This document shows, in pieces, positions 1-13,088 of a stretch of DNA of 64,000 bases (positions are counted from its first letter, which is position 1; each line of letters begins with the position of its first letter). This stretch comes from Adiantum capillus-veneris (Eukaryota > Streptophyta > Polypodiopsida > Polypodiales > Pteridaceae): NCBI GenBank assembly GCA_014529385.2, contig CM043961.1, forward strand, positions 15,728,478 through 15,792,477. The letters are read 5' to 3'. The notes below the pieces were generated by a model, which made no database searches, was not told where the DNA came from, and saw only the letters and a list, made by a program, of their open reading frames with translations. The position numbers were made by a program, and so were the translations under genes.

Positions 1-1735
1 ACATGCAGTGAGTGTGGATTGAATTCCTCGGTGACCCACATATGGTGGTGCATGCATTTTAGTCATTGCTAGTTTTTTAAAGGGTGTTGTGATGCATAGC
101 TTTTGCTGAAAATAAAGATAACCATTTGCTAAGGTATAGTGTTCATAGGGAAGACGATTATTGTGAGTTATTTCAAACCAAGCATGTGAGAAATGTGGAT
201 CTTGAGCATATGTATTAGGCATAGAATGAAATGATTGCACATCACTCATAGAAATGTGATTCAAATAAACATGCTTGATTCTATCGAAGACACATGAACA
301 AGTAACAGAAAGAACATTCACTTCAGGTTTTCTACTTAATGTGTCTGCTACTACATTTTCTTTACTGGGTTTGTATTGTATCATGGGATGGAAATTTTGA
401 ATGAAACCAGCCCATTTGATATGACGATCAAAAATGGTGGATTGAGTAAGAAGATGTTTAATGGCTTGCTGGTGGTCGGTCTTGATTAGAACTTCAGAGC
501 CCATAAGATAGTGTTTCCAAATGTCTAGAGCATAGACTATAGCTAGCAATTCTTTATTGTATGTGCTATATTTGGTTTCAGATGGTTTGAGTTTTCAACT
601 TTCAAAGGCAAATGGGTGATCAGTTTGCATTAAGACTGCACCTATGCCTGAGCCACTAGCGTCTATAACAACTCAAAGAAGGTTTTTGAACTCGGGCAAT
701 TGTAGGATGGGGGCATGTGTGAGGAGATATTTGAGAGTGTCAAATGATTTTTCTTGTGTGGGGCCCCAATTGAATGGTACTTTTTGACGAATTAAAGTGG
801 TCATTGGTGATTCAATGTGTGAGAAGTTTTCGACAAATTTACGATAAAAACCTACTAAACCTAAAAATGATTTGATGTCATGCACAGATTTGGGGGTAGG
901 CCAAGTTTTAATAGTGTCAATCTTTTGAGGGTCACTGGATATGCCTCTTTCTGAGACTATGTGGCCTAAATAATCAATGTGAGTTTGAAAAAATGTACTT
1001 TTGTCAGGATTTGCAAACAATTGGTGCTCACGCAATATCTCAAAGACAATATGCAGCCGATTTTGTGCTCGTGCTCATTACGATTGAAAATCAAAATGTC
1101 ATCAAAGAACACAATAACAAAGTCTTGATAATCAAGAAATATTTTGTTCATCATCCTAGCAAATGTGGCAGGTACATTTGTGAGACCAAACGGTAAAAGA
1201 ATAAACTCATAATGACCAGACTGGGTACCAAATGCAGTTTTAAAAATGTCATTGGGGTGCATATGGATATGATGGTATCCTGATTTCAGGTCAATTTTGC
1301 TAAACAGTTTCGCTCCTCGTAAGCGATCTAGGAGGTCGTCTATACGTGGGATGGGATAGCGGTTTTTGACAATGACCTTGTTTAACGCGTGGTAGTCTAT
1401 GCACACATGCAAAAAGTGTTGTTTTCCTTGTGGACTAGAAGAACTGGGGCACCAAAAGGGGATGCACTAGGATGGATGAGGCCCTTGTCTAGGAGTTCGA
1501 TGATTTGTTTTTGGATTTCTTGTTGGTGCAAGGGACTATGTCTATATGGTGCTCTGTGTGGAGGTTGTGAGACTGAGAAAATTTCAATTTTGTGATCTAA
1601 TTCACCTTGAGAGGGTGGAAGGGAAGGGGAGTAATCATCCACAAAGAAATCGTTATATTGTGAGAGGAAATCATTATGTGTGTTAGAGACAGACGATTGT
1701 GTGTGCCCCAGTAGGACAAGCATTGTGGTCCAATG
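1..1735 (-). mobile_element. Ty3/gypsy pol fragment (RT, RNase H, start of integrase)
   Basis: Minus-strand frames encode Ty3/gypsy pol in the usual order. Reverse transcriptase lies at about 670-1720, with a 'DLKSGYH' block, a 'PFGLTN' block and a 'FFDDIL' active-site motif. The RNase H part follows, with 'RTDHQQA' and 'WAGF' blocks near 400-480. The integrase zinc-binding start ('APPYVGHRG'-like) lies right at the window edge. The rest of the integrase lies outside the window, so this is a partial view. It is spread over several frames and is broken in about five or more places. No LTR is visible, and the right end abuts a CACTA shard. It belongs to a different subfamily from the gypsy element at 7.9-13.4 kb, judging by the RT wording. 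Confidence 0.9.
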
Positions 1736-1783
1736 TGGACAACCCTACACTCATATCACATCATTAGAGAAAAGCTTTAACCT

Positions 1784-2121
1784 TCAAATGGTAACAAGAG
1801 AGAACAATGAACAAAACATACCAAAAATCTCTCCAAGCCCAAGATAGTCATGCATAGTCCACATAAGGATTCTCCTCACAATGGCCTCTTCGCTCTCCTT
1901 TTGAGATGAGACATCTACAACGGGGATGCCTCTCCATAACTTTTCCAACTGCTCCATGAGGGGCTCAAGGTAGACATGAATATTTGTCACCTTGTACTTC
2001 CCTGGCACAAGCAAAGATAGAAGTATATTTTCCTTCTTGCTTATCTCCCATGGTGGAATATTGTAGTTCATGATCACCACATGCCAAGTGCTCCATGAGT
2101 GAACTTGGTACCAAAGGGATT
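1784..2121 (-). pseudogene. CACTA (En/Spm) tnp2 transposase shard
   Basis: A minus-strand frame of 98 codons reads like a central block of plant TNP2 transposases. It has a 'TWHVVIMNYNIPPW' block (the family usually has TWPVVLxPYNLPPW), then 'LSLLVPG', 'NIHVYLEPLMEQLEKLW', and 'LMWTMHDYLGLGEIFG' (the family usually has LMWTIxDFPAYxxLSGW). TNP2 cuts and pastes CACTA DNA transposons. Only about 110 of the usual 700 or more residues remain, with no terminal inverted repeats nearby, so this is a dead shard. The flanking copia LTR begins directly at its right end, so the copia probably inserted into it. Recognition rests on family knowledge; no database search was run. Confidence 0.75.
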
Positions 2122-2725
2122 TGTTAAGTATGGAGCCTGATTTACCCCTTGTAATTTTTTGTGTTAAAAACGCACATTTGTGAGTCCCCCATTATGAGGA
2201 GAAGCCATCGTGCGTGAAGAAAAATCACTCTTGCCGGAAATAAAAATCACTCGCCAGAAACCAAAATTTTCACACCCATTGCCGGAATATTTCTTTTTGT
2301 CGAAATATTATGGCCGGACAACGTCCAGAAGGTGGTCGAAAAAAGACCGATCGGTTGGCCGGTGGTCGAAAGTCAATGGCCGGTGGCCGATTGCAAAGGA
2401 GGACTTGTCTTCTCAAGGACGGCCATACATGGGCGGATTGGAGGGTCCGATTTGGACTTATCTACACAAGGGTGGCTACACATGGCTGCCTCTCATGAGA
2501 GAGGGCAGCCCTTTTGGCCTATAAAAGGAGGCCATTTCTACACACATTTCATAGTGTGAAGTTGATGCAACAAGGTGGGTGTGAGGTGGTGAGAGTGAAG
2601 CAAGGTGGGAGCTCCAAAAGGGTATAATCCCTTTGTAACCTAATTCTTGTTTTGAAATACTAAAGCCATTGAGTGGCTGCTTTCCCATGGACATACCCCA
2701 CATTGGGTGAACCACGTATATCATG

Positions 2726-2794
<69 letters not shown>

Positions 2795-2879
2795 CTATAT
2801 TCTCTTGTGTGTGAAAATTATCTCTCTCCATTAATTAATCAACTCAATTATCTACTTAGCTACGTCATACTTCCTAACA
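2122..2879 (+). repeat. Left LTR of copia A
   Basis: It begins TGTTAAGTATGG and ends CA just before the primer-binding site. The same TGTTAAGTATGG start recurs at 6886. A TATA-like 'CTATAAAAGGAGG' lies at about 2519. A (CT)31 microsatellite at 2730-2791 lies downstream of it, in what would be the transcribed part of the LTR. Confidence 0.85.
2730..2791. repeat. (CT)31 microsatellite in the copia A LTR
   Basis: A pure CT run within the left LTR. Confidence 0.95.
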
Positions 2880-2881
2880 AC

Positions 2882-2894
2882 TGGTATCAGAGCA
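2882..2894 (+). other. Primer-binding site (initiator tRNA-Met type)
   Basis: TGGTATCAGAGC is the standard plant copia primer-binding motif complementary to the 3' end of initiator tRNA-Met. It sits two bases after the LTR end. Confidence 0.85.
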
Positions 2895-2943
2895 AGGTTT
2901 GCTCGTAGCTAAATTATCTCAAGGAAAGGATTCCTTGAATTGA

Positions 2944-5900
2944 GTGGGAGTAATGGAGGAGGAAGGGAAGCTCAAGATCGAGAAGTTCAACGAAAAAAAC
3001 TATCAACATTGGAAGATGCAGATTGAAGACTATCTCTACCAGAAGGACCTCTATTTGCCACTAGGCGGTCTTGCAAAGAAGCTCGCAACGATGGCAAATG
3101 AAGCAAGGATTGTCCTTGATAGAAAGGCACTCGGAACAATCCGGTTAAGCTTGGCGTCAATGGTGTCCTTCAATGTTTCGGAGATGAAGACCACGGAGGA
3201 CTTGATGAAGTCACTTGACGACTTCTACGAGAAATCATCGGCATCCAATAAGGTATTTCTCATGAAGCACTTGTTCAATCTAAAGATGGTAGAGAATGGT
3301 TCAGTTGCAGAACATCTAAATGACTTTAACACCAACATAAGTCAACTTCGATCGGTGAAAATAAATTTCGATGACGAAGTGTGAGCTCTCCTTATACTAT
3401 CGTCGCTACCGGATAGTTGGGATAGCCTTATGATGGCTCTAAGTAATTCTATTTATGACACAAATACTCTTAAGTTTGATGATGTTTTTGGTGTTCTCCT
3501 ATGTGAGGAAATGCGAAGGAGAAGCACAGGAGAATCATCAAGTGCTGCATTGTCAGTGGAAACAAGAGGAAGGCCTAAGGAGAAGTTCAAAAACCAAAAG
3601 GGTCGTGATCGCTCAAGACGGAGCAAGTCACGCACAAAGTCAGTTCTTGAATGTTGGAATTGTGGCAAGAAGGGCCTCGTCAAGAAGGATTGTTGGTCAA
3701 AGAAGAAGAAGGACTCGAAGTCTCAAGACAACAAGCCAACATCGGAGGCCAATGTGGCAGGTAAAGTAGAGCAAGATGCTCTAATTCTTTCATTAGACAA
3801 TGTGTCTAATTCATGGATAGTAGATTCCGGGGCTTCATTCCATGTGACACCACACAAGCAACATTTCCAAGATTACACCAAAGGTAATTTTGGGTATGTA
3901 TACTTGGGAGACGATGAAGCTTGTGAAATTGTCGGCAAAGGTACAGTTTGTGTCAAAACTGCTAACAGAAATGAATGGAAGCTTAAAGATGTTAGGCATG
4001 TTCCTTCTCTTCGCAAAAATTCGATCTCTACAGGACAATTGGACGATGAAGGTCACAACATTGCATTCGAAAGCAAACGGTGGAAGATCTCAAAGGGATC
4101 TTTGGTGGTTGCCAAAGGAGAAAAGGTTGGTACACTTTACTTGTGTACTATTAGCATGCAACCTTGAGCTTATGCAGCAACTACAGAAGTTGGCAGTGCG
4201 GTGTGGCACTATCGGCTTGGGCATATAAGTGCCAAAGGAATGCAAATCCTTCAAACTGAGAAGCTTCTACCACGTTTGAAAGAAGTGGACTTAGAGTTCT
4301 GTGAAGATTGTGTTTATGGTAAACAAAAGAGGGTAAAATTTCAAAAATCAAAAAAGAAAAAAGAAAAAATAAAATTCTTGAGTTGGTTCATTCTGATGTT
4401 TGGGGTCCTGCTAGTACACCATCACTTGGTGGCTCATTGTACTAAGTAACATTCATAAACGATGCAACTAGGAAAACATGGGTTTATGTAATGAAGAATA
4501 AATCCGATGTGTTTTCCATATTTCAAAGGTGGAAAGCCTTTGTGGAGAATGAAACAGGTACTAAGGTTAAATGCCTCAGATCCGACAATGGAGGCGAATA
4601 TTGCAGCCAAGCTTTTGTGCTAGCAATGGCATTCGGAGGCAAAACACAACCCCAAGGACACCTCAACAAAATGGGATTTCAGAAAGGATGAATAGGACAA
4701 TCATGGAGCGAGCACAAAGCATGTGTCTACATGCAGGCCTACCGCTTGAGCTTTGGGTGGAAGCTGTAAGTATGTCTGTGTACTTAATCAACCGGTCACC
4801 CTCAACGGCATTGGATGGGGGAGTTCCAGAAGAGGCATGGATAGGTAAACCGGTGAATTATGCATTTCTCAAAGTGTTTGGGTGTGAGGCTTTCATACAC
4901 ATAGAAAGAAGCCTAAGATCAAAGCTAGATGCAAAGTCCAAAAAGTGTTTCTTCATTGGCTATGGAGAAGGTGACTTTGGGTACCACCTATGGAATCCAG
5001 AATATGGTAAAATCTTAAGGAGTAGGAATGTAATTTTTAAGAAACAAAATATGTACAAAGATTACTTGGAAATAAAACAAAAAAAAGAAACAGGTGATGA
5101 GTACATGGAGCTTGAGGACGGTGAAGACTCAAGGACTGCAAACGGTGACAATGTGCAACAACGTCAACCAAATGAGGAGCCTCAACCTATTCCCCAAAGA
5201 TCTACAAGAGCAAGTAGACCTCTAGAAAGGTTTGTTCCTTCCTTCAACCATCTCTTGATCTTAGATTCTGGAGAGCCGGAATCATACGAGGAAGCTATGC
5301 AACACGAATCCAAAGAAGAATGGATGAAGAGCATGCAAGTGGAGATGGACTCATTACATCGCAACCAAACATGGGAGTTGGTTGAGTTGCCTGAAGGTAA
5401 GCAGGCACTTCAAAACAAATGGGTGTACAAGCTGAAGGAAGAAGAAGGTGGGAAGGAAAGGTACAAGTATAGGCTTGTGTTAAAAGGGTTTTCTCAAAAG
5501 AAAGGTATTGACTTCAATGAAATATTTTCTCCTATTGTAAAAATTAACTCAATTAGGCTTGTCTTAAGCCTTGTGGCTGCTAATGATCTAAATCTTGAGC
5601 AAATGGATGTAAATACGGCATTCCCTCACGGTGACTTAGAGGAGGAAATTTACATGCTTCAACCAAAGGGGTATGAAGTAAAAGCTAAGGAGAAAATATT
5701 TGTAGATTAAAGACGAGCTTGTATGGTTTAAAGCAAGCATCAAGAAAATGGTACTTGAAGTTTGATCGATGGATGTTGGATCATGGATTCACAAGATGCA
5801 ACTCAGATCATTGCGTCTACACGAAGAATTTGGGAGATGGGAAGTTCATCATCCTAATGTTGTATGTTGATGACATGTTGATTGCAAGTGCTAACATGCA

Positions 5901-6800
5901 GGACATCAAAGATCTAAAAGAGGAGCTGTCTAAATCTTTTTCAATAAAAGTATTAGGTGTTGCAAAGAGGATACTTGGTATGAAGATATCAAGGGACAGG
6001 ACCAAGAAGACAATAAAGCTATCTCAAGAGGATAACATCAAGAAGGTACTAAAAAGGTTTGCAATGCAAAATGAAAAAACAGTTTTCACACCTTTGGCTG
6101 GTCACCTTAAACTAACCAAGGATATGTGTCCAAAGACACAAGAGGAGAGAGACTATATGTCTAAAGTTCCATATGTTGTAGCGGTAGGTTCTCTTATGTA
6201 TGCTATGGTCTGGACAAGTCCAGACATTGCACATGTAGTGGGAATTGTAAGTAGTTTCATGGACAACCCAGGTAAAGAGCATTGGTAAGCTGTGAAGTGG
6301 ATACTTAGGTATCTAAAAGGGACAACAAAAAATGCTTTATATTTTGGAGGAACTGATATTTTTCTAGAAGGGTATGTTGACGCAGATATGGCAGGTGACA
6401 AAGATTCTCGAAGGAGCAATACTGGCTATGTCTTCACGGTTGGAGGCACAGCAGTAAGCTGGGCTTCAAAGCTGCAGAAAGTGGTCTCACTTTCTACCAC
6501 GGAAGCAGAGTATGTAGCAATGATGGAGGCAAGCAAAGAAATTATGTGGCTTTCACAGATTCTTAGAAGAGCTTGGATTCCAACAAGACAATTGTGTCTT
6601 GTACAGTGATAGCCAAAGCGCTATCCATCTTGCAAAGAACTCAGCCTTTCATTCAAGTACAAAGCACATTGAGGTGAGATATCACTTCATATGCACTCTT
6701 TTAGAAGAGGGATAGCTAAAGATAGGAAAGGTGCATACAAGTGAAAATCCTGCAGACATGTTTACAAAGGTGGTCAACAAGGAGAAGTTGAGCTTTTGCT
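2944..6800 (+). pseudogene. Copia A gag-pol region (fossil)
   Basis: Domains in order: gag/UBN2-type at about 2944-3500; a CCHC knuckle (CWNCGKKG...KKDC) near 3652; aspartic protease 'IVDSGASFHVTP' near 3820; the gag-pre-integrase block 'VWHYRLGHIS' near 4204; the integrase core and its C-terminal 'VFGCEAF' block to about 5040; RT from about 5340 with 'YVDDMLIAS' near 5863; RNase H with 'STTEAEYVA' near 6495. The order PR-INT-RT-RH is diagnostic of Ty1/copia. The region is broken in several places and is not expected to be active. Confidence 0.9.
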
Positions 6801-6885
6801 CATCTTCAATCGGCATTCAAGGATAAGAAGCTAGGATGGAAAGCAGTCCAGGTTTGGTTTGGAGATCAGTTTCCAAGTGGGAGAT

Positions 6886-7422
6886 TGTTAAGTATGGAGC
6901 CTGATTTACCCCTTGTAATTTTTTGTGTTAAAAACGCACATTTGTAAGGCCCCCATTATGAGGAGAAGCCATCGTGTGTGAAGAAAAATCACTTGCCGAA
7001 AATAAAAATCACTTGCTGGAAACCAAAATTTTCACACCCAGTCTCGAGCCCAATCTCGACGCTGGCTTCATCGAAATATTCCTTTTTGCCGGAATATTAT
7101 GGCCGGACGACAGCCAGAAAGTGGTCGAAAAACGACCGGTTGGTTTGGCTGGGTTGGCCGGTGGTCGAAAGTCAATGGCCGGTGGCCGAATTCAATGGCC
7201 GGTGGCCGATTTCAAAGGAGGCCTCGTCTTCTCAAGGGCGGCCACACATGGGCGGATTGGAGGGTCCGATTTGGACTTATCTACACAAGGGTGGCCACAC
7301 ATGGCTGCCTCTCATGAGAGAGGGCAGCCATTTTGGCCTATATAAGGAGGCCATTTCTACACACATTTCATAGTGTGAAGCTGATGCAACAAGGTGGGTG
7401 TGAGGTGGTGAGAGTGAAGCAT
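6886..7422 (+). repeat. Right LTR of copia A (partial)
   Basis: It repeats the left LTR from TGTTAAGTATGG through the segment ending near 'GAGAGTGAAGCA'. A purine-rich tract (AAGTGGGAGA) precedes it. It carries an extra internal repetition of the 'GTCGAAAGTCAATGGCCGG' type motif relative to the left copy. Sequence beyond 7422 does not match the left LTR. Confidence 0.8.
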
Positions 7423-7869
7423 TGACATCGTTGCTTGCCAACCCAAGCCTCGAGTGTCAAGGCTCTAGCCGAAAGTCTAGCAATCGAGTCTCTATGTGCC
7501 TCCATGCAGGTGAATCGATAGGGATACGCATCATTCCATCATTTGACTGATAGTTGGTGTGCCATGTGAGAATCTCTACTGCAGACCTGCTTTTAAACAT
7601 GTGCTGAATGCGAGGGATAAGTGGAAAATGTCTCAATACCTTGCGGGGTAGGTGCACCCCTCACTCCAGTCTTGTAGCATGCTTCCCTACACACACGGGA
7701 CATGAGATAGCATGTGCGTGCTCATTGTGGTATTGTATGCAATTGTTGACGCATGTGTGGATGCGCTCATACTCCATGCAACGTGCATAGACATACTATG
7801 ATCTACCCATATTTTTCAATAAAAACATTTTCATTTACTTTGCAAAATTGTTTAAGGTTTGCATTTTGT
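7423..7869. other. Spacer between copia A and gypsy A, nothing recognised
   Basis: No convincing coding frame, LTR end or repeat was recognised here. It contains short open frames only. Confidence 0.6.
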
Positions 7870-10800
7870 TAAGTCATACAGAGTTTTATCGCAACAATTG
7901 GATCAAAAATCGAACTCTAGAAATAAATGTAGCATTGTACACATTGACAAGGTTCATACTATCCTTAAGCTGTATTCCTTGCCTCCATCTAGCATCTTCA
8001 AAAGGATAACTTTTGAACTTAATAAGATATTGTCAGATAATCTTACCATGTCGTAGTACCTTGTCTTCATGCCAAAGGATAGCTTCGGGTTGTAGCACCG
8101 ATCTTCTTGGTCTTCAACTTCGGGAGGGTCTTCAATAATTGGTTCACTAGGTGGCTCTCCTTTGTAGGGCTTGAGTAGGCTCACATGAAAAGCATTGTGT
8201 ATGAGCCAATGGTTAGGCAACTTGAGTTGGTAAGCCGTCTCATTGATGGCCTTCAAGATTTGGAAAGGACCATAGTATCTTTTTGCTAGCTTAGCATAAT
8301 ACTTTTGATAGCCTGTAGGATTTGTACCCATCATTTGCCTCAATCGAGCCTTAGGAAATTTAAGTAAGACCCAATCATTTTCTTTGAACGTTAAGGCCCT
8401 TCTGTGATTGTCAGCAGTAACTTTTTGCCTTTGTTGAGAGATGGATATAGCCTCCTTAATGTTTTGAAAGGATTCTTGTAGGTCACGGTTATACTCATCG
8501 GCAGCGAAGATCTTCCCTTGTACTTTGAGTAGCAAGGGACTTTTAGGTCTTCCTTCAATGATCTCAAAAGGTACTTTTCCCATAGAAGTATGTACAGTAT
8601 TATTGTAGGCATACTCTACAAGAGGTAAGTACTTTTCCCATTATGAGCATCGATCTACTTCTGTAACCTAAGTCTTGAGTAGATCGAGTATAGTAAGATT
8701 GGCTATCTCACTTTGGCCATCCGTTTGTGGGTGATATTCAATCTTGTTCCTAGATTTTCAAAGAGACCTTTCAAAAAATTACTGGTCATTCTAGGATCTC
8801 TATCTAACACGATGAATGTTGGCAATCCATGTTGTTTGAAAATCTGAGATATGAAGAGAGTTGCCATTTGGTGTGCCGGGAATAAAGTGTGCTTGCTTGC
8901 TAAACCTATCAATTGTTGTCCATATTCTCGTATTCCCATGGATAGACTTGGGCAATCCAAAGATGAAATCCATGGATATACTCTCCCATGGTGAATTTGG
9001 GATAGGCAATGGCTGGAGTAATCCAGGTTGCTTCCCTTTATCATACTTGGTCTTTTCGCATCCTACACATTTTGAAACATACTCTTGTATGTCCACTTTC
9101 ATGGTAGGCCAATAGAAATATGTCTCTACTCCTCGAAGAGTAGGTTGAATACCTCTATGTCCCACATAGGGAGGAGCATGGGATTCATACATAACTTTCT
9201 CACGAAGGGAATGGGTAACACATAGATTGTTTCCGTGGAGAAGATAACCATCCTACAAGGTGAATGGTTCCACTTTCTTCCACAAAGCAAAGGCTGACAT
9301 TATGTCTCTAAATTCAAGGTCAATAGCATACTCATCTATCATAGAGGATAGATCATTGTGAGAAGCTATAAACACTACATTAACTTTTGGTCGTTGTGAA
9401 AGTGCATCGGCCACTTGATTGTGCTTACCAGTAATGTGAGCAATATGGAAATTATATTGCGAAAGAAAGCTTGCCCACCTCATTTGTTTGTTGGAAAGCT
9501 TGGTTTGCGTCATGAAATACTTGAGACTTTGGTGGTCAGTTCGTAGAATAAATGAAGTCCCCAATAAATAGTGCTTCCATGTATCTAGGACATGTAGAAT
9601 AGCTAAAAACTCTTTCTCATAAATGCCCAAGACTCGTTCATGATTTCAAGCTTTCGGCTCTCATATGCTATGGCATGCCCTTCTTGAAGCAAAAATGCTC
9701 CAAGGTAATTACCACAAGCATCACATTGGACCTCAAATGGCTTTGAGAGATCCGGAAGCATGAGGACTGGTTGGAAGGTAAGCTTTTCTTTGAGCTAATC
9801 AAAAGCATTTTGCTCCTTAGCAGTCCATACATACTTAACGTTCTTCTTAGTTAAGTCATGTAGTAGTCTTGCAATTTGAGAGAATTTCGCTATGAAGCAC
9901 CTATAGTATGCGCACATACTAATAAAGCTTCTTAGCTCAGGTAGATTCCTTGGATTAGGCCATGCTTTTATTATTTCTAACTTCGATGGATCCATATGGA
10001 TACCATCTTGAGAGAAAATATGACCTAGGTATTGAATCTCTTAAGGAAAAATTCGTTTTTCTTTTGGTTGAGAAAAAGCTTGTTCTCCATCAATGCTTGA
10101 AAAATCACTTGGAGATGTTGCTTATGTTCCACCAAAGACTTGGAGTAGATGATGATATCATCAAAGAACACTCCAGTGAATTTGCAATAAGGTCTAGAAA
10201 TTTTCTCCATTAGATGATTGAACATAGCTGGTGCATTAGTCAAGCCAAAAGGCATGAGTAGATATTCATAAAGACCAAACGTTGTGTGAAATGCGGTCTT
10301 TAGGATATCTTCATCCACTATCCTTATTTGATGATAGCCACTTTTAAGGTCAATCCTACCGAAGTAGGTAGAACCTTGTATCTTATCAAACAGACCTTCT
10401 ACCCGAGGCACAGGAAATCTGTTTTAATACTGATATGCTTTAGTGCTCGATAGTCCACACACATACGGTATGTACCATCTTTCTTTTGCACTAAGAGGAC
10501 TAGATAACAAAAGGGAGAGAAAATAGGCCTCACCATCCCTTTGTCTACCAGTTCATGTACTTGCCTCATGATCTCCTCTTGTTGAGCTTGTGAGACTCGA
10601 TAAGGAGGCTTGTTAGGCGGTGAGCTTCCTAGAAGGAGCTCAATGCGATGGTCATCAACCCCTCGTTTTGGAGGTAAGTCCATAGGGATATCATCGATGG
10701 ATACATCTTGGAATTCTTTTGGAAAATTAGACAAGTCTAACTCTTCTTGATTCCTACCATTTACATTTGATGAAACATTAGAATCTTTTAGAGACTCTTT

Positions 10801-13042
10801 GACAAAAATCATGTACGTAGAAACTAATCTCTTCATTGATTTATCAAAAGCAAGAGGATTTACAAGTGAAATAGTGTGACCACACTCACTAGCATCTACA
10901 TACATGTTATTTCCCCTATAGGTGAAGCAGATTCTCCTTTCAGGGAACTTTATATTGGTAGCCATGCAAACAAACCATGGTGCCCCTAGGATAGCATTCT
11001 CATGTTGGAGAGGAGGGATGAAAAAGTCTTCTTTGTTGACATAGATTTGAACACGAAGCCTCAACTTCCCAATCAAGGGAGTAACGGAGGCTCGTTGTCC
11101 CTTGAAAGCAATGTCCGCCGTTACAGCATCTCCCATATGGAAAGCTGGAATGCCCAACTTGGTGGCCAACTCCGTTTGACATGAAGTTGTGAGTAGAACC
11201 AGGGTCAAACAAGATGAAGGCATCATGCTCTCGTACCTTTCGTCAAGCATAGGAAAGATATGATCCTTTGCAATGAACATCCTCTTTTGGAGCTTCGATG
11301 GTGGAAGCCCTAGGAGTCTCATTGTGAGCATTCTTCTTGGGGCAAGAACGATAGCCATGTCCTTGCTCCCCACACTTGAAACACTTATGGTCCTTGAAAA
11401 AAGCTTCAAGCTCTTCTGGAGAGAGTTTGTTTTTGCCTTTGTAAACTCCCTTCTCCTTGGACCAATTGTTGTTGTTGTTGTTGGAAGTGCCTTGGGAAGA
11501 ATTTTGAGCATTGGTTTTCCCCTTTGCATCATTTTTGTCTTCGTTTTCCATGGGCTTGACATTCCATCTAGCCCCTTGATGGAAATTGATGCGTGAAGCA
11601 ACCATGGTGTGATGGATTATTTCAGTGATAGAACCAAGCCGTTGAGAGTTGATATATTCGGCCATCTCTTCAGGTAATCTCGCACAGAATTGCTGCTTTT
11701 GCTCGGCAAAGTCTATCTTTTGAAAGACATTAGCCTTAAGATGTAAATCACAAAACTTGTCTACATACTTGTGGATAGACTCATGAGAGAGAAACTTCAA
11801 GCTGCTCCATTTGGTAAGCACTTTGTCCTTTGCATCGCTTGCAAGGAATTTCTACATGATGGAAACTCGTAGCGTTTTCCATGTCTTTGGAGCTTCGTCG
11901 TTGCCCCATGAAGGCTAGCCCACCATTGATGAGCTGATTTTTGGAAGTGCATAGCTCCATGGCGTAGCTTGGAGGACTCCATGAAGCCCTCGACTCAAAA
12001 GGTTGCATCAAATTGTTGGATGAAGGCAAACACTTTGTCGGAAGCACCAAAGGTGTCATTATAGGTGAGAAAAGAGATACTCTTTCCTCCCTCCTTGAAC
12101 CTCTTTAGCTTTTGTGACCTTCACCATGCAGGGTATGATTTGCAATGTCCTCCCCTCCTGTATTCTCTAGGAGAATAGTCATAGATTTCTTCGGAGGAGG
12201 AGGAAGGTGAAGAAGAAGGAGAAGAGGGTGACCTCTTTCTTGCCCTTTTCAATTCCTTTCTTTCCTCTCTTCCCTTTCGGTGTAACGAGGAGAAGGACGG
12301 TGTGTTGATCATTTCCTCTTGGGAGGAGTGGGCGATCATCTAGACCACCGTCTTCGTGGAGCCACATCTTCAGAGGAACTTAAAGTTTCGTTGCTTTCTT
12401 GCTCTTTGGATTCCTCCTCTCATATGAGAGAGAGTCTTCTTTTGGGGGTCTCTTCAAAAGGCCTCCTAAGCTCTCTCTCCTCATAGAGAGGAAGGGAAAT
12501 CCCATAAGCGCGAAGTTGTTGTGTAACTTTGGCTTGCAAAGCAAGGTTGCCCATAGTTTGTTGCAACCTAGTTACGATATAATTTACAAACATGGGGGCA
12601 TCATCATTAGCACCTTCATGTGCAAAATCAAAGCTATCTATGTTCATTCTACTCTCTTGGTTATTGTCAGCCATGTTAACAAAATTTATGTGTGTACTTA
12701 GTGTATGCTTTGGCAATTCAAATCCTTAGTTGCCATTCCTCTTAGCCTTTGAAAATAGGCTCTTAAGTATCTACACCCACGGCTTGAAGTGGTTAATTAT
12801 AGAGAGTAGTGGAGTAGGTCTAACATAGCAGAGTTGCCAAGGGCTAGCTCCTTTTGGACTTCTTAAGGCTCAATAATGGTAAAGCCGTAGGCAAGTCTGA
12901 AAAGACTCCATTATTAAGTCCAAAGCTCCCGAGGTGTGCACCATATCCTACATAGTGGGCTCAACAAAACCGATAATAGATCCCAGTTCCACTTACCGTA
13001 ATATAATTAACAAAATCAACCATTTATAGTCTACTTAAGGAC

Positions 13043-13088
13043 CTCTTTTCTTACGCAAGAAAAGAGAAACCAAATGCTCTGATATCAA
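13043..13088 (-). other. Gypsy A primer-binding site and adjacent hairpin
   Basis: On the minus strand the bases next to the LTR read TTGATATCAGAGCATTTGG, an iMet-type primer-binding site. About 20 bases further into the leader is a perfect 10-bp stem with a 4-base loop (CTCTTTTCTT / AAGAAAAGAG at 13043-13052 and 13057-13066). Confidence 0.7.

Larger units (their letters stand above)
2122..7422 (+). mobile_element. Ty1/copia element A (Tork/TNT1-like)
   Basis: A copia element in plus orientation: left LTR, iMet-type primer-binding site, gag, protease, integrase, RT and RNase H, a purine-rich tract, then a second LTR that matches only over part of its length. The gag opening ('KIEKFNEKNYQHWKMQIEDY') and the DYLYQKDLYLPL wording resemble the Tork/TNT1 group. 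The coding part is broken in about five places. The LTRs differ visibly in sequence and length, so the copy is old. The right end passes abruptly into unrelated DNA, and no target duplication could be matched. Confidence 0.9.

Noticed and set aside
2723-2908. Open frame with a long Ser-Leu repeat
   Set aside because: It is simply the (CT)n microsatellite read as codons. The same holds for the frames at 27689, 39575, 40514, 40707, 46836 and 58795.
7457-7869. Second LTR of gypsy A left of its integrase
   Set aside because: The sequence does not match the family LTR start (TGTAATGG) or end (GATTTTATGACA).
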